A DNA stretch of 8,795 bases. Origin: Haloarcula sp. (GTDB taxonomy: Archaea > Halobacteriota > Halobacteria > Halobacteriales > Haloarculaceae). The position numbers and the translations under genes are program-made. Under the pieces are notes generated by a model, which was given only the letters and a program-made list of their open reading frames with translations, made no database searches and was not told the origin of the DNA. The number at the start of each line of letters is the position of its first letter. The stretch's first letter is position 1. This document shows, piece by piece, positions 5,627-8,795 of the stretch. The stretch covers positions 1-8,795 of the forward strand of contig JAQCNK010000262.1 in the NCBI GenBank assembly GCA_028275075.1. Direction: 5' to 3'.

Positions 5627-6106
5627 CTATGTAGTGCGTCGCTCGACGACCAGCAAGACGGCGAGGCCGATGATGATTAGCGTGTACGAGCCGGCCGCCA
5701 TCAGTGCTGCCTGTTCACTATCGTACTCACCCGTTCGAAAAATGATAGCTTTCCTAACCATCGCGATGACACCCGTGTATATGACCAACCGGACGATGCG
5801 ACGTGTGTCGCTCTCCTGCGTGTAAGCGACGACAGTCTGGTACACCTCGACGATGATGAAGAGGAGCAAAGCAGTGTCGATGAAGCCCACGACCACAAGC
5901 GGGTCGGTAATGCGGCCGCTGAGAGCGCTCTGGAATATCTGGAGCCCGAGGTCGAAGACGCCGATGGCAAACAGTAGCACGATGACCAGCGCGGCAATCA
6001 CCTCGACGTAACGGATGAGTTCCTCGCTGATCGCCAGAATCCGTTCGTCGAGGGGGCCGTCCCGCTGGAGCGAGCCGCCGATGGGCTCGGACTCCTCGTC
6101 GTCCAT
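5627..6106 (-). CDS. PsiE-like (phosphate-starvation-inducible E family) membrane protein
   Basis: This 159-residue protein has a polar, acidic N-terminus (1-32) and four hydrophobic segments (about 34-58, 69-93, 104-122, 133-154). The sequence around segments 2-3 (FIIVEVYQTVVAYTQ, RRIVRLVIYTGVIAMVRKAIIF) is characteristic of the PsiE family. The family name comes from phosphate-starvation induction in E. coli; its molecular function is not known, and induction by phosphate should not be assumed here. Length is close to the usual for the family. It is separated by 58 bp with a promoter candidate from DUF373, so it may be its own unit. Its upstream side faces repeat copy A, whose outer end is 39 bp from the ATG. 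Confidence 0.85.
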   Translation of the reverse strand: MDDEESEPIGGSLQRDGPLDERILAISEELIRYVEVIAALVIVLLFAIGVFDLGLQIFQSALSGRITDPLVVVGFIDTALLLFIIVEVYQTVVAYTQESDTRRIVRLVIYTGVIAMVRKAIIFRTGEYDSEQAALMAAGSYTLIIIGLAVLLVVERRTT

Positions 6107-6144
6107 AGTTTACCTTGGGCTCTGAAACGGATGAACTGCGTGCC

Positions 6145-6227
6145 TATACGGGTCGACAGAACGATTGATAGAATTCGCCTCCGCCGACCCCGGCGAGTAT
6201 CTATCAGGGCTTCTGTCGACCCGTATA
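6145..6227 (+). repeat. Palindromic interspersed element, copy A (MITE-like, 83 bp incl. TA ends)
   Basis: Complete copy with perfect 17-bp terminal inverted repeats TATACGGGTCGACAGAA / TTCTGTCGACCCGTATA. The interior is also nearly palindromic: CGAT-TGATAGA-ATTCGCC on the left faces GGCGAGTA-TCTATCA-GGGC on the right, leaving a 12-base C-rich loop. The four-base CGAT/GGGC step and a one-base bulge make it asymmetric, giving it an orientation. If TA is the target duplication (as copy C indicates), the element proper is 6147-6225. It has no coding capacity. It sits between the divergent PsiE-like and radical SAM genes. Confidence 0.9.
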
Positions 6228-6325
6228 CTTGACATGGTTGGAGCCAGCTATCCCATGCCAATCCACACCACACCGATGCTGATGCGCACGCTTTTTCCCG
6301 CTGGACGCGATGCTAGGCGTATACG

Positions 6326-7354
6326 ATGATCTCCGAGGGCTGCGAGCAGTGCGCCAAGGGCGGTAAAATGGTGCTGTTCGTCTACGGCTACTGCGACCAG
6401 CGAGACTGCTTCTACTGCCCCCTCGGAGAGAACCGAAAGAACGTCACCCAGATGTACGCTAACGAGCGTCCCATCGAGGACGACAGCGACGTCATCGAGG
6501 AGGCAAAGCGCATGAGTGCGCTTGGGACCTCCATCACAGGCGGCGAGCCACAGGAAGTGCTCGACCGGACCTGCCATTACCTCGAACTGCTCAAAGACGA
6601 GTTCGGCGAGGACCACCACACCCACCTCTACACCGGTATCACCGGCGGCCGCGAGAACATGCGCCGACTGAGCGAAGCGGGGCTGGACGAGATTCGCTTC
6701 CACCCGCCACTGGAACTGTGGGGCGACATGCACGGAACGGAGTGGGAAGAAATCCTCTACATCGCCCGCGAGGAGGGGCTCACCCCCGCCTTCGAGATCC
6801 CCGGTATCCGTGCCGAGCCGGAGTTCCTGGAGTTCCTCGACGAAGGCGCCGCGGATTTCTGTAACATCAACGAGTTCGAGATGTCCGACGGGAACTACCG
6901 ACGGATGCAGGAGGAAGGGTTCGAACTGAAAGACGACCACATGAGCGCCGTCGAGGGGAGCCACGATATCCTCGAACAGATGGGCGACCACGAGAAGGTG
7001 TACTTCTGTACCAGCGTCTTCAAGGACGCCGCCCAGCACCGCTCCCGGCTCAAGCGGATGGCCAACAACCTCCAGCGGGAGTTCGACGACGTCACCGAGG
7101 ACGGCACACTCGTCTACGGGAAAGCGTGGGTCAGCGAAGCCCGGCTGGAAGAACTCGGCGTCCCTGCGGAGTTCTACACCGCCAAGTCCGAACACGTCGA
7201 ACTGGCGTGGTGGCTCCTAGAGGAGATGGTCGAGGAAGGCGACGTGCCCAAGGGGGAAATCGTCGAGCAGTACCCGACCTACGACGGGACCGTGGTCGAG
7301 CGGACGCCGCTATCCGGTGGCAACGGTGGGAGCCGAGCGACAGCGGACGACTGA
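6326..7354 (+). CDS. Radical SAM protein, COG2108-type (related to pyruvate formate-lyase activating enzyme)
   Basis: This 342-residue protein has an N-terminal iron-sulfur motif GYC-DQRD-CFYCP (C23, C28, C31), i.e. C-X4-C-X2-C instead of the standard C-X3-C-X2-C. It is preceded by an additional C6-X2-C9 pair in GCEQCAKGGKMVLF. Radical SAM features follow: YANERPI (44-50), SITGGEP (69-75) as the SAM-contacting GGE motif, and HTHLYTGITGG (98-108). This order matches the archaeal family COG2108, uncharacterised but related to PFL-activating enzymes. It should bind a 4Fe-4S cluster and cleave S-adenosylmethionine to a 5'-deoxyadenosyl radical; the substrate is unknown. The C-terminus (about 320-342) is Gly/Ser-rich and probably flexible. 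It is monocistronic on the plus strand, framed by repeat copies A and B in the same orientation. A weak T-rich stretch (6291-6296) about 30 bp before the ATG could serve as TATA box. Confidence 0.9.
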   Translation: MISEGCEQCAKGGKMVLFVYGYCDQRDCFYCPLGENRKNVTQMYANERPIEDDSDVIEEAKRMSALGTSITGGEPQEVLDRTCHYLELLKDEFGEDHHTHLYTGITGGRENMRRLSEAGLDEIRFHPPLELWGDMHGTEWEEILYIAREEGLTPAFEIPGIRAEPEFLEFLDEGAADFCNINEFEMSDGNYRRMQEEGFELKDDHMSAVEGSHDILEQMGDHEKVYFCTSVFKDAAQHRSRLKRMANNLQREFDDVTEDGTLVYGKAWVSEARLEELGVPAEFYTAKSEHVELAWWLLEEMVEEGDVPKGEIVEQYPTYDGTVVERTPLSGGNGGSRATADD

Positions 7355-7380
7355 TACTGTGTGTGAGTTCATCGATACAT

Positions 7381-7400
7381 TCGGCACCTCGGGGTGCCGA
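7381..7400. terminator. Perfect hairpin after radical SAM gene, possible terminator
   Basis: TCGGCACC-TCGG-GGTGCCGA is a perfect 8-bp stem with a four-base loop, 26 bp after the radical SAM stop. The position suits a transcript end. No U-tract follows directly, so it may act as an RNA 3'-end stabiliser instead. Confidence 0.45.
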
Positions 7401-7441
7401 CTGCGTCCGTAATGTTACAGCCGACAGTATGAGCCTGTAGC

Positions 7442-7520
7442 TATACTACAGAACGATTGATAGAATTCGCCTCCGCCCGACCCCGGCGAATATCTATCAG
7501 GGCTTCTGTCGACCCGTATA
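7442..7520 (+). repeat. Palindromic interspersed element, copy B (left end damaged, 79 bp)
   Basis: Same orientation as copy A and nearly identical inside: one extra C in the loop (13 bases) and A for G in the right inner arm, which restores a Watson-Crick pair. The right terminal repeat is intact (TTCTGTCGACCCGTATA). The left one is TATACTACAGAA, in which the six bases GGGTCG of the intact copies are replaced by a single T. Mobility of this copy is probably impaired. It lies in the 229-bp gap between the radical SAM and membrane protein genes. Confidence 0.9.
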
Positions 7521-7583
7521 TCAAGGGTTCACCGTCCGTCGGATTGATGTGTTCTGGTATCGTCACTACTGGTAGGTCCCTCC

Positions 7584-8432
7584 ATGAGATTTACCGTCGA
7601 CAGCAGTAAACTGCTGTACGGGATCGGTGTAGCGTTCGCGACGGCCGCACTCATATATTTCGCGCGTGACGTGGTCTTCGACCTCTCGATCACGGTGAAG
7701 GCGGCGCTGCTGTTCCTGCTGTTCGTCGGCTTCTTTCTCGCCGGACTCGCAGCCCAGCGCGACGTGCTAGATGTCGTGTCCTTCGCGCTGGCTGGCGTCA
7801 CGTACGTCATCTTCGTCGGCTATGTCGTCTTCCGATACGGTCCCAGCGAGACAGGGACATTCCTCCTGCTAGCGTTTTCAGCGGGCCTGTTCGTCACGCT
7901 GGGCAATCTGCTCTGGGCGGACAGTATCACCGTCTCACGGCGGCAGCTGGTCGCCGTCACGGCTGGGCTGGCGCTGGTCAGCGCCGCGCTGGTCGGGGTC
8001 GACGCCGTCGGCGGGGGTGTCACCTACAACGTGACGACAGCGTCGTCGGTCACCGTCGAACCGACCGAGGACAGGCCGACACCGTACAGTCAACGGGAGC
8101 GCCAGGTGGGGACGCTGACCGCGAGCAACGAGTTTGTCTTCACCCGGGCGCTCTCACTGCCGGAGTTACGTGGCTGTCTGGTCGGGGGTAACGCGAGCGG
8201 ACGGACCGACGCGTACGTGTCCTACAACGACCCCGGCTACGCCCAGCCCGACACAATCGGCGGCGGCGTGACCCAAACTGTCCCCATCGTCGCGGATTTA
8301 CCGACCGACCGCAACCAGACCAAGCCAGTGACCTACGCTATCGAACGAGGCAGCGATTGCAGCGTCGACCGGACGGAGCCAACACTGCTGGTCACCGTGG
8401 GCGATGAACGCGGCGACTATAGTGGCCGTTGA
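7584..8432 (+). CDS. Haloarchaeal membrane protein with five N-terminal helices and an exported C-terminal domain
   Basis: This 282-residue protein shows five hydrophobic helices (about 10-28, 36-56, 63-84, 91-111, 121-143), followed by a 139-residue polar, Thr/Val/Gly-rich domain. The domain looks like a beta-rich extracellular module (VTYNVTTASSVTVEP, AYVSYNDPGYAQPD, PVTYAIERGSDC). C198 and C259 could form a disulfide, and several N-X-S/T sites (e.g. NVT 149-151, NAS 203-205, NQT 244-246) suit an outward, possibly glycosylated location. No catalytic motif is seen and I do not recognise a named family. It appears monocistronic; the upstream gap contains repeat copy B, ending 63 bp before the ATG at 7584. 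The start is the first Met before helix 1 with a short polar leader. Confidence 0.8.
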   Translation: MRFTVDSSKLLYGIGVAFATAALIYFARDVVFDLSITVKAALLFLLFVGFFLAGLAAQRDVLDVVSFALAGVTYVIFVGYVVFRYGPSETGTFLLLAFSAGLFVTLGNLLWADSITVSRRQLVAVTAGLALVSAALVGVDAVGGGVTYNVTTASSVTVEPTEDRPTPYSQRERQVGTLTASNEFVFTRALSLPELRGCLVGGNASGRTDAYVSYNDPGYAQPDTIGGGVTQTVPIVADLPTDRNQTKPVTYAIERGSDCSVDRTEPTLLVTVGDERGDYSGR

Positions 8433-8451
8433 AGATCATATTCGTCACAGC

Positions 8452-8640
8452 GTGCGAGATGGAGGATACTCCAGACGGTCCCTGCTTCGTGGGACCGCAC
8501 TTGCCGCGGCAGTCGGGGTATACGGGTCGACAGAAGCCCTGATAGATATTCGCCGGGGTTGCGGAGGCGAATTCTATCAATCGTTCTGTCGACCCGTATA
8601 GCTGGCTGTTCAGGAGTGACGGGAGGTACAAATGCTGAAC
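8452..8640 (+). pseudogene. Remnant of a Tat-exported lipoprotein gene, interrupted by repeat copy C
   Basis: From a GTG at 8452 (an in-frame ATG exists at 8404, inside the preceding gene) the frame reads MRDGGYSRRSLLRGTALAAAVGV, a typical twin-arginine signal: R-R at residues 8-9 followed by a hydrophobic core. The frame then enters repeat copy C at 8519 and stops at its far end. Directly after the repeat, from 8601, the sequence reads A-G-C-S-G-V-T-G-G-T-N-A-E-P, a lipobox with Cys and the Gly/Ser/Thr-rich segment that follows it in haloarchaeal lipoproteins. Removing 80 bp (8521-8600) joins GTA to GCT GGC TGT in frame and gives V-A-G-C. The body of the protein is missing: only about 14 codons remain before the convergent aminopeptidase stop. 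The family of the lost protein cannot be told. Confidence 0.75.
8519..8600 (-). repeat. Palindromic interspersed element, copy C (inserted in lipoprotein signal peptide, 82 bp)
   Basis: Complete copy in the opposite orientation to A and B, with both 17-bp terminal repeats perfect. Relative to A, its only notable differences are in the loop (11 bases) and one inner-arm base shared with B. It is bounded by TA on both sides (8519-8520 and 8599-8600). Because deletion of one TA plus the 78-bp core restores a Tat lipobox, TA is best read as the target-site duplication and TACGGG...CCCGTA as the element termini. TA duplication is typical of IS630/Tc1-mariner-type transposases; no such gene is present in the window. 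Confidence 0.92.
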
Positions 8641-8795
8641 CTATTGCTCGAAGACGAACGTCCCGTCTTCCTGTACTTTCTCCCCGTCGACCTCGATGAA
8701 CGAGTCTTCGGACATGTCCACGATCATGTCGACGTGGACTGCGGAGTCGTTCTGTTCGTTCGCCTCGCCGACAGTGGCCTCGTAGGCGCGGCCGA
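8641..8795 (-). CDS. Aminopeptidase, probable M29 family, C-terminal 50 residues (runs off right edge)
   Basis: The frame enters at the right edge and ends at TAG 8643-8641. The 50 visible residues contain NDSAVHVDMIVDM followed by FIEVDGEKVQEDGTFVFEQ, which matches the C-terminal end of M29 (AmpS/PepS/AmpT-type) metallo-aminopeptidases. There a His-X-Asp supplies the last metal ligands (here H20 and D22 of the visible part), and a 'vDGe.i..dG.f' hairpin closes the protein. The family are cytoplasmic two-metal exopeptidases. The gene is convergent with the broken lipoprotein gene, and its stop lies only 40 bp from repeat copy C. Identity rests on a short piece, but the motif order is characteristic. 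Confidence 0.75.
   Translation of the reverse strand, partial: GRAYEATVGEANEQNDSAVHVDMIVDMSEDSFIEVDGEKVQEDGTFVFEQ

Noticed and set aside
6145..6227. Repeats as ordinary bidirectional terminators
   Set aside because: Copy A lies between two divergent genes and copy C inside a signal peptide, places where a terminator is not expected; the TA-flanked insertion explains them better.
6248..7195. 315-codon open frame on the minus strand over the radical SAM gene
   Set aside because: It mirrors the codon bias of the radical SAM gene, which has clear family motifs; its translation has no recognisable domain.
6145..8600. CRISPR array made of the three repeats
   Set aside because: The copies are about 1 kb apart, in mixed orientation and interleaved with genes; there are no uniform spacers and no cas genes.
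8404..8601. A genuine 65-residue protein ending in the repeat-derived peptide (YGSTEALIDIRRG...)
   Set aside because: The last 27 residues are simply the translated repeat, and similar peptides appear from the other copies. The authentic continuation (lipobox) lies after the repeat.

Overview
The window looks like chromosomal DNA of a halophilic archaeon (class Halobacteria). The predicted proteins are strongly acidic, the base composition is GC-rich, there is an archaeal-type tRNA-Arg, and several typical haloarchaeal families are present (7TM/PAS histidine kinase, DUF373, PsiE-like, COG2108-type radical SAM protein). The genus cannot be fixed from the sequence alone.

Left region (1-1592): the end of what looks like an integrated virus or plasmid. 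Five minus-strand genes run leftwards away from a tRNA gene, and each of the four junctions is a 4-base stop/start overlap. In transcription order they encode a small HNH-endonuclease-like protein, a 33-residue protein, a Cys-rich putative zinc-binding miniprotein, a 50-residue protein and the N-terminal 209 residues of a large protein that may be a rolling-circle-type replication protein. Three of the five are too short, or run off the edge, for standard gene finding. The cluster abuts the 3' end of an intact tRNA-Arg(UCU) gene (1593-1667, minus), the usual site of tRNA-targeted integration. No integrase is visible; it would lie to the left.

Central region (1668-6106): host genes, all on the minus strand. 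A PsiE-like membrane protein stands alone. After a 58-bp gap with a likely TATA box comes a probable four-gene operon: DUF373 membrane protein, small protein resembling the subtilisin-propeptide/I9 inhibitor fold, family-2 glycosyltransferase, and a membrane histidine kinase (7TM sensor, PAS, HisKA, HATPase). The first two junctions overlap and the last gap is 31 bp.

Right region (6107-8795): a radical SAM protein and a five-helix membrane protein on the plus strand, a broken gene, and the C-terminus of an M29-type aminopeptidase on the minus strand. Three copies of a 79-83 bp, almost fully palindromic element (17-bp perfect terminal inverted repeats, TATA ends) are interspersed here: two in one orientation on either side of the radical SAM gene, the third reversed. 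Copy C sits inside the Tat-lipoprotein signal peptide of a gene remnant. Removing 80 bp (element plus one TA) restores the reading frame through R-R, hydrophobic core and lipobox A-G-C. This makes a strong single-site case that the repeat is a non-autonomous mobile element (MITE) inserting at TA. That is the most notable finding of the window.
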